Notes: generated by a model from the sequence alone, not told the origin. A stretch of 64,000 bases of DNA from Bradyrhizobium prioriisuperbiae (GCF_032397745.1 NZ_CP135921.1:1054001-1118000), one strand, 5' to 3'; counted from the stretch's first letter, positions 37,120-45,289 are shown. Numbers and translations: made by a program.

Positions 37120-38093
37120 CCGAGCCGTTCGTTCTCGCCGTTCCCTCCAAGGGCCGGCTGCAGGAAAACGCCGATGCGTTCTTCGCCCGCGCCGGCCTCG
37201 CGCTGGCAAAGCCGCGCGGCGCCCGTGATTATCGCGGCACCATCAGCGGCCTCGACAATGTCGAGATCGCTTATCTCTCGGCGAGCGAAATCGCAGCGAA
37301 CCTGGCACGCGGCGGGGTGCATCTGGGCATCACCGGCGAGGACCTGATCCGCGAAAACATCACCGACGCCGACCGGAAGGTGGCGCTGATCGAATCGCTG
37401 GGCTTCGGCAGCGCTAATGTGGTGGTTGCGGTGCCGCAGGCGTGGATCGACGTCCGCACCATGGCAGACCTCGATGATGTCACCACGGCGTTCCGTGCGC
37501 GGCACAACCGGCGGATGCGGGTGGCGACCAAGTACATCAACCTGACCCGGACGTTTTTCGCCGGCCATGGCATCGTCGACTATCGCATTGTCGAGAGCGC
37601 CGGCGCCACCGAGGGCGCGCCCGCCGTCGGCACCGCGGAACTGATCGTCGACATCACCACCACCGGCGCCACGCTGTCGGCCAACGGCCTCAAGGTACTC
37701 GACGACGGCGTCATCCTGCGCAGCCAGGCCAATCTCGTGGCCTCGCGCGACGCCGATTGGTCGGCCTCCGCACGCGAAACCGCGCGGATCATTCTCGACC
37801 ATATCGCCTCGCGTGCCCGCGCCAATGCCTACAAGGAAGTCCGCACCCGCTTCACCGGCTGCGATGCCGCGCTGCTCGAGGAAGCCAGGACAAAATTCGG
37901 CGTTGTGTCGCCGTTCGGCGGCCCGACCTCGTCCGGCATGGTGACGCTGCACTGCCCGCCGACGCAGCTTTACGCGCTGGCGAGCTTCCTGCGTGACCAC
38001 GGCGCCGACACGGTGTCGGTCGCGTCCCTCGACTATGTGATGGATCGCGCCAATCCGCTGTTCGCCAAGCTGGAAGCGTTCCTGGCGAGCTAG
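37116..38093 (+). CDS. hisG: ATP phosphoribosyltransferase catalytic subunit
   Basis: First enzyme of histidine synthesis. The start ([21 protein letters not shown]) and the [23 protein letters not shown] and [16 protein letters not shown] blocks are clear. The 325-aa protein is clearly longer than the usual 200-230-aa short-form HisG that partners with HisZ and carries an extra C-terminal region. Rhizobial HisG proteins of this size paired with HisZ are known. The final 18 bases are tandemly repeated after the stop. Confidence 0.93.
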   Translation: MTEPFVLAVPSKGRLQENADAFFARAGLALAKPRGARDYRGTISGLDNVEIAYLSASEIAANLARGGVHLGITGEDLIRENITDADRKVALIESLGFGSANVVVAVPQAWIDVRTMADLDDVTTAFRARHNRRMRVATKYINLTRTFFAGHGIVDYRIVESAGATEGAPAVGTAELIVDITTTGATLSANGLKVLDDGVILRSQANLVASRDADWSASARETARIILDHIASRARANAYKEVRTRFTGCDAALLEEARTKFGVVSPFGGPTSSGMVTLHCPPTQLYALASFLRDHGADTVSVASLDYVMDRANPLFAKLEAFLAS

Positions 38094-38111
38094 GCGTTCT
38101 TGGCGAGCTAG
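38076..38111 (+). repeat. 18-bp tandem duplication of the hisG stop region
   Basis: GCGTTCCTGGCGAGCTAG (38076-38093, ending in the stop) is followed at once by a second copy with one C-to-T change (38094-38111). The downstream copy brings a second in-frame TAG. It looks like a recent slippage duplication. Confidence 0.85.
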
Positions 38112-38122
38112 ACGTGTTATGC

Positions 38123-38156
38123 GTAGCCCGGATGAGCGAAGCGATATCCGGGCTAC
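38123..38156. repeat. REP-like palindromic repeat, family A short copy 4
   Basis: A single 34-bp palindrome, GTAGCCCGGATGAGCG to the near-inverted ATATCCGGGCTAC. It is the minimal unit of the longer family A elements. Located between hisG and the GT2 gene. Confidence 0.8.
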
Positions 38157-38248
38157 GAGTTGCCGCCAACACACTTGCAGCGGGACAGGCAGCAACTACC
38201 ATATGTGTATGAAATATGAGGCCCGGCGGGCATGCCGGAATGTGATCG

Positions 38249-39295
38249 ATGATGCTTGGTGCCGACGTTTCCAATCTGACCGGTGATGCCCGTGCAGCCG
38301 CAGCTCACGGGCTGACCATCATCGTGCCCGTGTACAACGAGGCTGCGGGTCTGGCGTTGCTGCACGACCGGCTGATCGAACTCGCCCGGACCCTGAAGCA
38401 GCGTCACGGCCTTGCGGTCGAGGTGGTCTATGTGGATGACGGCAGCGCCGACACCACGCTGGCCATCGCCTGCGGCCTGCCGGCCACCGCGATCGACGTC
38501 CAGGTGGTGTCGCTGTCGCGCAATTTCGGCAAGGAAGCCGCCCTGATGGCCGGTCTCGACTATGCCCGCCGCGGCGCAACGCTGTTCATGGACGGCGACG
38601 GCCAGCACTCGCCCGACCTCGTCGAACGGCTGGTCGCCCACTGGATCAATGACGGTTATGACGTGGTCTATACCGCGAAAGCGCATCGCAGTAACGAATC
38701 GCTGCTCCGCCGCCTGTCGGTGCAGGGCTTCTACACGCTGATCAATTGGGGGGCCCGGCAGAAGATCCCGGAAGACGCCGGTGATTTTCGTCTGCTGTCG
38801 CCGCGGGCGACGGCGGCGCTGCGGCAGCTTCCCGAGCGCAACCGCTTCTTCAAGGGGCTCGCGAGCTGGATCGGTTTCCGCCAGCTCCGTGTCGACTATG
38901 AACCCGAAGCGCGTGCCCACGGCCAGACCTCGTTCAATGCCGGCCGCCTGATCGGACTGTCGATCGAAGGCCTGACCTCGTTTTCGGTTGCACCGCTGCG
39001 GGTGGCCAGCCTGCTCGGGCTGCTGTTGGCCTTCGCCGCCTTCCTGTTCGGCCTGTCGATCCTGTGGGAGACCTTCATCACCGGCAAGTCGGTGCCGGGC
39101 TATCCGTCGCTGGTGGTCGGCCTGATGACCATCGGCGGCGTGCAGTTGCTGATGATCGGGGTGATGGGCGAGTATATCGGCAAGATCCTGTCCGAATTGA
39201 AGGCACGTCCGGTCTATTTCATCGCCGAACACACCGTGAAGTCTGCAGAGCCGGAAAAATCCGCGAGCGACTCCGTTGGAAACGCCGCCGGATGA
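38249..39295 (+). CDS. family 2 glycosyltransferase with two C-terminal membrane helices
   Basis: A 348-aa GT-A fold enzyme similar to polyprenyl-phosphate hexosyltransferases (GtrB/ArnC/DPM1-like). The TIIVPVYNEAAG start, VDDGSADTT, and the metal-binding FMDGDGQHSPDLVER are intact; residues about 240-300 form two membrane helices (LLGLLLAFAAFLFGLSILW and LMTIGGVQLLMIGVMG) as in this subgroup. It probably loads undecaprenyl phosphate with a sugar that is later flipped outward. Its stop overlaps the next start by four bases (ATGA), which couples it to the ChbG/HpnK deacetylase. Confidence 0.9.
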   Translation: MMLGADVSNLTGDARAAAAHGLTIIVPVYNEAAGLALLHDRLIELARTLKQRHGLAVEVVYVDDGSADTTLAIACGLPATAIDVQVVSLSRNFGKEAALMAGLDYARRGATLFMDGDGQHSPDLVERLVAHWINDGYDVVYTAKAHRSNESLLRRLSVQGFYTLINWGARQKIPEDAGDFRLLSPRATAALRQLPERNRFFKGLASWIGFRQLRVDYEPEARAHGQTSFNAGRLIGLSIEGLTSFSVAPLRVASLLGLLLAFAAFLFGLSILWETFITGKSVPGYPSLVVGLMTIGGVQLLMIGVMGEYIGKILSELKARPVYFIAEHTVKSAEPEKSASDSVGNAAG

Positions 39296-40146
39296 ACCCG
39301 GCGCTGCCGCCACGCCGCATCTGGCTGTGCGCCGACGATTATGGCCTGAGCCCGGGGATCAATCGTGGCATCCGCGATCTGATCGAACGCCGGCGCCTCA
39401 ACGCCACCTCGGTGATGGTGGTCGGGCCCGCGATCAGGCGCGACGAAGTCGAGGCCCTGAAAACGGCTGTCGCGACCGGTCCCTGCGCGATCGGCCTGCA
39501 CACCACGCTGACCGCACCGTTTCATCCGCTGACGATGTATTTCCGGCCGCTCCATGGCGGCGTGTTCCTGCCGCTCGGCGCCATGCTGCGAACGAGCCTG
39601 CTGCGCCGGCTCGATCCCGAAATCGTGCGCGGCGAGATCGCGGCGCAGCTCTCGGCCTTTGCCGAACTGTTCGGCCGGCCACCGGATTATGTCGACGGGC
39701 ACCAGCATGTGCAGTTGTTCCCGCAAGTGCGCGATGCGTTTCTTGCGGCCGTCAAGAAAGCTGCACCGAACGCCTGGGTGCGCCAATGCGGGCGAACATT
39801 GCCGCTGTCGCAAAAGCTTCAAAATCCCAAGGCGCTCCTGCTGGACGTCTTGAGCGCGCGTTTCCGCGTGCGTTGCCAGCAGGCTGGCCTTGCGTACAAT
39901 CCCGGCTTTGCCGGCGCCTATGATTTCACGCAGAGCGTCGATTTCGGCAAGGTGATGCCGGCGTTTTTCGAAGGCCTTCCTGACAATGGCCTGGTGATGT
40001 GCCATCCCGGCTTTGTCGATGACGTTCTGATCGGTCTCGATCCGCTGACCGACCAGCGCGAACGTGAATACGCGTTCATCGCCGGTGACGACTTTCCACG
40101 GCTGCTCGCGGCGAATGTTATAACACTGCGTGAACCGGCCCCCTGA
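39292..40146 (+). CDS. ChbG/HpnK-family deacetylase
   Basis: A 284-aa polysaccharide-deacetylase-like protein (YdjC fold). The ADDYGLSPGINRGI stretch near residue 14 carries the paired metal-binding Asp; the IGLHTTLTAP and VDGHQHVQLFPQVRDAF blocks give the His ligands. Some relatives are called HpnK because they lie in hopanoid loci; ChbG deacetylates chitooligosaccharides. No hopanoid genes lie in this window, but it is coupled by a four-base overlap to a GT2 enzyme, so it may remove an acetyl group from a lipid-linked amino sugar. ATG at 39292 is fixed by that coupling. Confidence 0.86.
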   Translation: MNPALPPRRIWLCADDYGLSPGINRGIRDLIERRRLNATSVMVVGPAIRRDEVEALKTAVATGPCAIGLHTTLTAPFHPLTMYFRPLHGGVFLPLGAMLRTSLLRRLDPEIVRGEIAAQLSAFAELFGRPPDYVDGHQHVQLFPQVRDAFLAAVKKAAPNAWVRQCGRTLPLSQKLQNPKALLLDVLSARFRVRCQQAGLAYNPGFAGAYDFTQSVDFGKVMPAFFEGLPDNGLVMCHPGFVDDVLIGLDPLTDQREREYAFIAGDDFPRLLAANVITLREPAP

Positions 40147-40248
40147 ACGGCAGGCGTATTGTCGCATACAGAAATTTAATCTGCGGACCTCTTTTTGCGA
40201 CACAAACCACACCTAGATTCCGTTGGCCTCACCTAGGAGGAGGACAGC

Positions 40249-41184
40249 ATGACCCCGCAAGAACGCCACCTGATCGATGACCTGTTCGACCGGCTCACCG
40301 GTCTGGAGAACTCACCCCGCGATCCGGAGGCGGAGAAGGCCATCATCGAGGGCCTGCGCCGTGCGCCGAACGCCGTCTACGCCCTGGTGCAGACCGCGCT
40401 GGTGCAGGACGAAGCGCTGAAGCGCGCCAGCGCGCGCATCGAAGAACTGGAAGGCCAGGCACAGCCGCAGCAGGCCCCCTCGGGAAGCTTCCTTGATTCG
40501 ATGCGCGACGCCGTGTTCGGCCAGACCCAGGCCCGCGGCTCCGTTCCCAATGTGCGGCCGGCCGATGCCGGCGGTTCGCGTGGACCGGTGTGGAACAGCG
40601 GCCAGGTGCTGAACAATGCCGGCATCAATAACCCTGGCAACGGTGGCGGATATGCCGACCCGCGCAACGCCGGATACGGCGATCCCCGCACGCCGCCCCC
40701 CGGCTATGGCGGCGGCGCGCCTGGTTATGGCGGCGGCGCTCCCGGCTTCCCCGGCGCCCCCGGCTTTGGTGGCGGTGCGCCAGGCGGCGGTGGCGGATCG
40801 TTCCTTGGCACGGCCGCAGCGGCCGCCGTGGGTGCGATCGGCGGATCGCTGATGATGAACAGCATTCGCGGACTGATGGGCGGCGGCAATCACCAGTCAC
40901 TCGCCGATGGCGGCTCGCTCGGCGGCGGCCTGAAAAATCCCTGGAGCAGCGATCAGTCGAGCGGCAGCCTCGCACGCGATGCCGGCCTGAACGACATCGG
41001 CAAGGGCGGCAGTGGCGGCAACGACGGCTCTCGCCAAGGCTTGTTCGACAAGGCGTCGGATGACAATCGCGACACCAGGGACAACGACAACGATCGCAAC
41101 ACCTACGCGAGCAACGATCACGACAGTGACGATGACGACGACGACGGATTCGATTCCGATGGCGGCGACAGCGATACCGCCTGA
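40249..41184 (+). CDS. DUF2076 domain protein with acidic tail
   Basis: A 311-aa cytosolic or periplasm-facing protein. Residues 1-85 make the helical DUF2076 domain (MTPQERHLIDDLFDRLTGLE, then AVYALVQTALVQDEALKRA). Gly/Pro-rich repeats (GYGGGAPGYGGGAPGFPGAP) follow at about 145-190, next a hydrophobic GSFLGTAAAAAVGAIGGSLM helix, then an Asp/Asn-rich acidic tail. A strong AGGAGGAGG precedes the ATG. A terminator follows. Function of the family is unknown. Confidence 0.88.
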   Translation: MTPQERHLIDDLFDRLTGLENSPRDPEAEKAIIEGLRRAPNAVYALVQTALVQDEALKRASARIEELEGQAQPQQAPSGSFLDSMRDAVFGQTQARGSVPNVRPADAGGSRGPVWNSGQVLNNAGINNPGNGGGYADPRNAGYGDPRTPPPGYGGGAPGYGGGAPGFPGAPGFGGGAPGGGGGSFLGTAAAAAVGAIGGSLMMNSIRGLMGGGNHQSLADGGSLGGGLKNPWSSDQSSGSLARDAGLNDIGKGGSGGNDGSRQGLFDKASDDNRDTRDNDNDRNTYASNDHDSDDDDDDGFDSDGGDSDTA

Positions 41185-41212
41185 TCCCTTCGTCTGACTT
41201 GTTCGCATAAAC

Positions 41213-41243
41213 AAACGGCCGCTCTCACGAGCGGCCGTTTTTG
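41213..41243 (+). terminator. Rho-independent terminator of the DUF2076 gene
   Basis: AAACGGCCGCTC pairs with GAGCGGCCGTTT around TCAC and runs into T residues. The stem is perfect over 12 bases. Confidence 0.93.
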
Positions 41244-41403
41244 AGTCGATCCAGTCGATCGCAGGGAAGCTTAAGTTGATTACAGTCAAGCTCCAAAGGC
41301 CGCTGACATTTCGCGTGCGATCACTCCGGAAGACTGATCACTCACCCCGCGATCCATCCCAAGGAACGGCCGGCTTTTGATTCAGTGACGACGAACTTTG
41401 CCA

Positions 41404-41727
41404 TCACACCACGGCTTTCTTCCTCGGCTTGGGCTTGGGTTTGGCCGGCTCTGCCATAAGCCGGATTCCCATGGCCCCGATGACCCGCAGGACGGTTGCG
41501 AACTCCGGATTGCCATTCTCGCCGAGCGTCTTGTAAAGCCCCTCCCTGGTCACGCCAGCGGCTTTAGCGACCTCGCTCATGCCCTGCGCTCGGGCGACGA
41601 GATTGAGGGCGTCACGGACTTCGGTGGGATCGCCATCGGTGAGAACGATGTTCAGATACTCCGCGCGCGCCTCCGGTGTGCGAAGGTGCTCGGCGGCGTC
41701 GAACTTCTTTAGTTTGCTGACTTTCAT
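41404..41727 (-). CDS. antitoxin of a HigA/Xre-type addiction module
   Basis: A 107-aa protein of the probable addiction-module antidote family. The helix-turn-helix is at about residues 45-85 (VARAQGMSEVAKAAGVTREG, then LYKTLGENGNPEFATVLRVI) and precedes a basic C-terminus (KPKPKPRKK). The N-terminus carries FDAAEHLRTPEARAEYLN, typical of these antidotes. It starts two bases after the toxin stop, the usual toxin-first order of this family. It should bind the two palindromes upstream of the toxin gene, repressing the operon. Confidence 0.88.
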   Translation of the reverse strand: MKVSKLKKFDAAEHLRTPEARAEYLNIVLTDGDPTEVRDALNLVARAQGMSEVAKAAGVTREGLYKTLGENGNPEFATVLRVIGAMGIRLMAEPAKPKPKPRKKAVV

Positions 41728-41729
41728 CC

Positions 41730-42026
41730 TCAGTCCTCCAATGCCTCCGCGATTTCCTTAGCCTTCCGGATGTCCTTGCTCTGGGTCCGCTTGTCGCCGC
41801 CGCAGAGCAGGATGACGACGGTCTTGCCGCGCCGAGCGTAATAAACGCGGTATCCCGGTCCGTGGTCGATGCGAAGCTCGCTAACCGCACCCCCGACCGA
41901 CTTGGCATCGCCGAAGTTGCCAGCGGCAACCCGGCTGATCCGGCGAACGATCTGCAAGCGGGCACGCTGATCGTTCAGGGCCTCAAGCCAGTTGGTGAAG
42001 TCGAGTGTTTCGCGGACGTCGACCAT
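41730..42026 (-). CDS. RelE/ParE-type toxin (putative addiction module killer protein)
   Basis: A 98-aa toxin from the ATG at 42026 (104 aa from 42044, which begins inside an operator). FTNWLEALNDQRARLQIVRRI, the GNFGDAKSVGGAVSELRID segment, YRVYYARRGKTVVILLCGGDK and the final KAKEIAEAL are the standard blocks of this HigB/ParE-like killer family. Relatives cleave mRNA on the ribosome or poison gyrase; which cannot be read here. No clear Shine-Dalgarno precedes either start. Directly joined to the antitoxin gene. Confidence 0.88.
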   Translation of the reverse strand: MVDVRETLDFTNWLEALNDQRARLQIVRRISRVAAGNFGDAKSVGGAVSELRIDHGPGYRVYYARRGKTVVILLCGGDKRTQSKDIRKAKEIAEALED

Positions 42027-42034
42027 GCAGCATG

Positions 42035-42085
42035 TGTAATCCATAGATTACAAACACGCAAGCGACATGTAATCCATAGACTACA
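42035..42085 (-). promoter_or_regulatory. paired palindromic operators of the toxin-antitoxin operon
   Basis: Two copies of an 18-base palindrome, TGTAATCCATAGATTACA (42035-42052, perfect) and TGTAATCCATAGACTACA (42068-42085, one mismatch). Centres are 33 bases apart, about three helical turns, so two antitoxin dimers would sit on the same face of the DNA. The first site overlaps the upstream candidate start of the toxin, which supports the ATG at 42026 as the real one. Confidence 0.85.
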
Positions 42086-42193
42086 AATCAGCCACGCCCG
42101 GATTGAGGCCCCCGCTGCAGCCGTCAGCGCAACTGCGGAAACTTGAAACGCGTTCAATCGGGCTTCGAGATTTCCGGCAGATTCTTCGAGCGC

Positions 42194-42236
42194 ACTTGGA
42201 CTCGAACCTGGGCCCCGCTGATTAAGAGTCAGCGGG
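42194..42236 (-). pseudogene. tRNA-Lys(CTT) 3' fragment, decayed
   Basis: On the minus strand the anticodon arm GCTGA-CTCTTAA-TCAGC is intact, with anticodon CTT in a proper seven-base loop; it is followed by GGGGCCCAGGTTCGAGTCC, a recognisable variable region and T-loop. The T-stem has two mismatches, the acceptor 3' end is not recognisable, and no D arm or 5' half is found. A full gene is therefore ruled out. Remnants like this are left where an integrative element recombined with a tRNA gene. 42086-42353 otherwise holds no gene. Confidence 0.65.
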
Positions 42237-42353
42237 CCCGCCCAACCGTTGTCGGCGCCCGTCAAGCAGATCCGCCCCACTCAGAGACGTCATTCACGTG
42301 GGCTCTGTTGCGCTTCTGTTGGATCTGCTGGTGCACACGTCGTGCACAATCCA

Positions 42354-43160
42354 TCAGATCACGATCACCCGGGTGCCGACATTGACGCGGCCATAGAGGT
42401 CGATGACGTCTTCGTTGCGCATCCGGATGCAGCCGGACGACACCGAGGTGCCGATGGTCCAGGGCTCGTTGGAGCCGTGGATGCGATAGAGCGACGATCC
42501 CAGATACATGGCACGGGCACCGAGCGGATTTTCCGGACCGCCTTCCATATGCCGCGGCAGATCGGGCCGGCGTTTCAGCATTTCCGCCGGCGGCGTCCAA
42601 TTCGGCCATTCGCGCTTGGCGGAAATCTGCTTCACGCCCGACCAGGTAAAGCCGGGTTTGCCGACACCGATGCCGTAGCGCAGCGCCCGGCCGTTGCCCT
42701 GCACCAGATAAAGGAACTTGCCGGGCGTATCGATCACGATGGTGCCGGCAGCCTCGCGACCGCTGTACTCCACCATCTGCTTCTCGTATTTCGGATCCAT
42801 GCCGGGCCGCGCCGGCGCGTAGGACTGCTCCTGCGGCATGTAGGATGGTTCGCGCTCGGGCGCATAAAGCATGCGTTGATCGCGCCGCGCCGGCGTCATC
42901 TCATAACGCTGCGCCGGCTCGTAGCCGGGAGCCGGACCCGCGGCCCCGCCGCCGAACAGGAATTCGACGAAGCCGCCACCCATGGCGCGTTCATTGGCAC
43001 GTTCATTGTAGGCGACGCGGATCGGCACCGGCGGCGGCGACCGATCGGCGCGCGTGACCATCGGACCGGGCAGGAAGCTGTCTTCGATCGCGAGAGCGGG
43101 AGAAGAGAGAGAGCCGAGCACACACGCGCCGGCAATGACAAGCTGGGATGATTTGAACAT
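42354..43160 (-). CDS. L,D-transpeptidase (YkuD/ErfK family)
   Basis: The ATG at 43160 gives a 268-aa protein with a signal peptide (LVIAGACVLGSLSSPALA). The YkuD catalytic domain lies at about residues 125-268: IVIDTPGKFLYLVQGNGRAL opens it, and the catalytic HGSNEP...SSGCIRMRNEDVIDLY block with the nucleophilic Cys closes it. Such enzymes make 3-3 crosslinks in peptidoglycan or attach outer membrane proteins to it. ATG at 43271 is rejected because the intervening residues are not a signal sequence. Confidence 0.92.
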   Translation of the reverse strand: MFKSSQLVIAGACVLGSLSSPALAIEDSFLPGPMVTRADRSPPPVPIRVAYNERANERAMGGGFVEFLFGGGAAGPAPGYEPAQRYEMTPARRDQRMLYAPEREPSYMPQEQSYAPARPGMDPKYEKQMVEYSGREAAGTIVIDTPGKFLYLVQGNGRALRYGIGVGKPGFTWSGVKQISAKREWPNWTPPAEMLKRRPDLPRHMEGGPENPLGARAMYLGSSLYRIHGSNEPWTIGTSVSSGCIRMRNEDVIDLYGRVNVGTRVIVI

Positions 43161-43487
43161 CGACGTACTCTGCACGTTTCGTCGGGACCGCGCGTGAATG
43201 CGCAACAAACGGGTGTCGTGAGACTCGCAATGTCCGAACCTCACGCCATCGATTAAAGATTCAAAACGCATCGGTTTGGTAAACAGAACCGGTCGCAGGA
43301 TTCACCACGACCACAAGTCGGCGCTGTTCTTTCCGACAGCGTTTATTTTCGGTGAACGCCGCATGGCCATGGTTAATCGCTGGTATGCGCCGACGGCGCA
43401 AACTTTGCCGGACAAATGTTCCCGTGAACCCGGTGTTAAAACACCTTGCGCTACAACGCTCTCACCAAAAAGGGGTGGGGAGTTGTC
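43161..43487. other. divergent promoter region ldt / cheZ
   Basis: 327 bases without a gene. The plus strand carries ATGGTTAA (43369-43376; TTAACCAT on the other strand), the half-site pattern of CtrA boxes; the same octamer lies at 31786-31793 upstream of kdsD. No paired half-site at the consensus spacing is seen, so regulation by CtrA is only a possibility. Confidence 0.35.
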
Positions 43488-44243
43488 ATGCCAGTTCGCA
43501 AACGTTTTCGCATCGAGGAAGCCCAGTACGGCAGCACGCCGGCGGTGGACGCAGCCCCGGGCGATGTCATCCAATCGCACAGCGAGATCATGAACGAGTT
43601 GCGCGCCATTCGCGCGCAGATGGGCGCGCCGCATGGCGCGGTCGGCGACGACGGTATCACGCAGGAAGTCGCCGGTGCCCAGGCGCTGCTGCAAACCTAT
43701 CGCGCGCAGATCGAGCAGTGCGAAAAGCTCAAGATCGAGCTCGACCTGATCCACGAGGCGATCAACCGCACCAAACAGGAGATCGCGGTCCTGCACGGCA
43801 AGAGCTTCGACGGCGACGAGATGGCGCGGGTGACCGGCGAGCTCGGCGCGGTGGTCGGCGGCACCGAGGAAGCGACCCAGCAGATTCTCGAAGCGGCCGA
43901 AGCCATCGACCAGGCGGCGAGCGCATTCAGCAAAGTGAAGTCGCCGGATCAGCAGGCGCAGTTGAGCGAAGACATCCAGGATCGCGTGGTTGCCATTTTC
44001 GAAGCCTGCAACTTCCAGGACCTGACCGGCCAGCGCATCAGCAAGGTGATGAACACGATGAAGTTCATCGAGCACCACATCAACGTCATGATGGAGATCT
44101 GGGGCGGGGTCGATGCCATCAAGGCGCATGCGCCCGCAATCATCGACGACCGGGTCGGCGACGCCCGGCTGCTCAACGGCCCGAAGGCCGTGGGCGACAT
44201 CGGTCATGCGTCGCAGGACGACATCGACGCAATGTTCGGCTGA
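43488..44243 (+). CDS. cheZ: protein phosphatase CheZ-like
   Basis: A 251-aa, mostly helical protein. The long amphipathic helices and the key DLTGQRISKVMNTM segment, with the catalytic Gln in TGQRI that positions water for attack on CheY-phosphate, identify it as CheZ. The terminal QDDIDAMFG matches the CheY-binding C-terminal helix. It removes phosphate from CheY to end the motor signal. No other chemotaxis gene is in the window, so it stands alone. ATG at 43488 is preceded by GGGGAG; an ATG 14 codons upstream at 43446 is less likely. A strong terminator follows. Confidence 0.85.
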   Translation: MPVRKRFRIEEAQYGSTPAVDAAPGDVIQSHSEIMNELRAIRAQMGAPHGAVGDDGITQEVAGAQALLQTYRAQIEQCEKLKIELDLIHEAINRTKQEIAVLHGKSFDGDEMARVTGELGAVVGGTEEATQQILEAAEAIDQAASAFSKVKSPDQQAQLSEDIQDRVVAIFEACNFQDLTGQRISKVMNTMKFIEHHINVMMEIWGGVDAIKAHAPAIIDDRVGDARLLNGPKAVGDIGHASQDDIDAMFG

Positions 44244-44266
44244 CGGCAGACCGGCAACAAAACCCG

Positions 44267-44302
44267 AAGGGCGGCCATCGGCGGAACCGGTGGCCGCCCT
44301 TT
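44267..44302 (+). terminator. Rho-independent terminator of cheZ
   Basis: AAGGGCGGCCA pairs with TGGCCGCCCTT around a 13-base loop. It lies 24 bases after the stop of cheZ. Confidence 0.82.
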
Positions 44303-44348
44303 GGCGTTCAAGAAGCAGAGAAAAAGATTCTGCGTGAGATGAACAGAA

Positions 44349-44876
44349 TTAAGCGCGGGGCGCGCAGCGGACATACACCATGGTGCCGTAACGGCCGTTG
44401 GCATCCTTGTCGAGGAAGCGCGTGATCAGCACGCGGCCATCGAACGAGACGATCTCGCGGTCCTTTTCGCCGCCGGCCGGACCGGGGGGGCCGATGTAAT
44501 TCTTGCCGCTGCGGCTGCCCTTGATGCGCAACTCCTGCGGCGTGGCCTCGTCGGCGAGATGCATGATGATGCCGCCGGAGGTCCCGGGATTGATCACATA
44601 AGGCTGCTTGCATTGGCCGCGCGCGGCATTCTCCGTCCGCAGCCTGTCGTCAGGCTTGTGGAAGGAGGCAAGCCCCCAGCGCCCCACGATTTCATCCGGA
44701 CGAATGGTCCCGGGGATTTCCGGCTCGACCGCCGGCGCGGCCTGTTCCACCGGCTGTGGCGACGACCCGAAACCACCAAGACTCGGCATCGAGCCGGTAC
44801 AGCCGCCGAGACAGGCCACGAGGACCGACGCGGCTCCCAGGTACGCGACGCCGCGCCCAAAACGTGAGGTTTCCAT
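44349..44876 (-). CDS. lipoprotein of unknown function
   Basis: From the ATG at 44876, a 175-aa protein with an N-terminal hydrophobic segment and a lipobox (LVAC, or LGGC four residues on). The folded part contains DEIVGRWGLASFHKPDD, GQCKQPYVINPGTSGGIIMH and LITRFLDKDANGRYGTMVYV, resembling the small beta-barrel Inh/AprI-type or lipocalin-like domains, though this is only a shape-based comparison. Conserved as an unnamed lipoprotein in Bradyrhizobium relatives. Convergent with cheZ. Confidence 0.75.
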   Translation of the reverse strand: METSRFGRGVAYLGAASVLVACLGGCTGSMPSLGGFGSSPQPVEQAAPAVEPEIPGTIRPDEIVGRWGLASFHKPDDRLRTENAARGQCKQPYVINPGTSGGIIMHLADEATPQELRIKGSRSGKNYIGPPGPAGGEKDREIVSFDGRVLITRFLDKDANGRYGTMVYVRCAPRA

Positions 44877-45099
44877 CTGATCCCCTGAAACTGACATCCC
44901 CGGTCGTACCCGGTCCCACCGGCATACGACGCTCAATCAAATCGGCGGCGCCCATCCCAGTGCCGCGATATGGTTTCCAGATCATCCTATAATGACATCA
45001 CCAAGGCCTTAAACTCCCCGGCAGGGGATTTCTCCCGCCCAAGCCGCTCAAAGTGGGCGCTTAAAGACGCTGTCTTTCCCGGGGCCTATCGGCCTTTGC

Positions 45100-45128
45100 T
45101 TGACAGGATCGGCGGCAGGCCATATTTC
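45100..45128 (+). promoter_or_regulatory. housekeeping promoter of groESL
   Basis: TTGACA (45100-45105), a 17-base spacer and TATTTC (45123-45128). It sits 14 bases upstream of the CIRCE element, so transcription would begin just before the HrcA operator, the usual arrangement. Confidence 0.6.
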
Positions 45129-45141
45129 CCCGGGCGCATAG

Positions 45142-45168
45142 TTAGCACTCTTGAGGCTCGATTGCTAA
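45142..45168 (+). promoter_or_regulatory. CIRCE element (HrcA operator) of groESL
   Basis: TTAGCACTC-N9-GATTGCTAA; only one base in the right arm differs from the CIRCE consensus TTAGCACTC-N9-GAGTGCTAA. It lies in the 5' untranslated region of groES, where HrcA represses in the absence of heat stress. Confidence 0.92.
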
Positions 45169-45289
45169 GGATGCATTCGGACCGCTCCGGCGGCTCGAAA
45201 CGGCGGTTTCCAAGACTCCCAGTCCAGGCTGCCGCATCCGATCGGCTTTCGCGGGCCTTACTCCACTTCAGCAGACCAGAGGAACTCCC

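Noticed and set aside
38076..38156. CRISPR-like short repeats near hisG
   Set aside because: Only a single tandem duplication and one palindrome; no spacer pattern or cas genes.
42186..42290. Complete tRNA gene at this point
   Set aside because: Anticodon arm and T-loop are recognisable, but the D arm, acceptor stem and a paired T-stem are missing.
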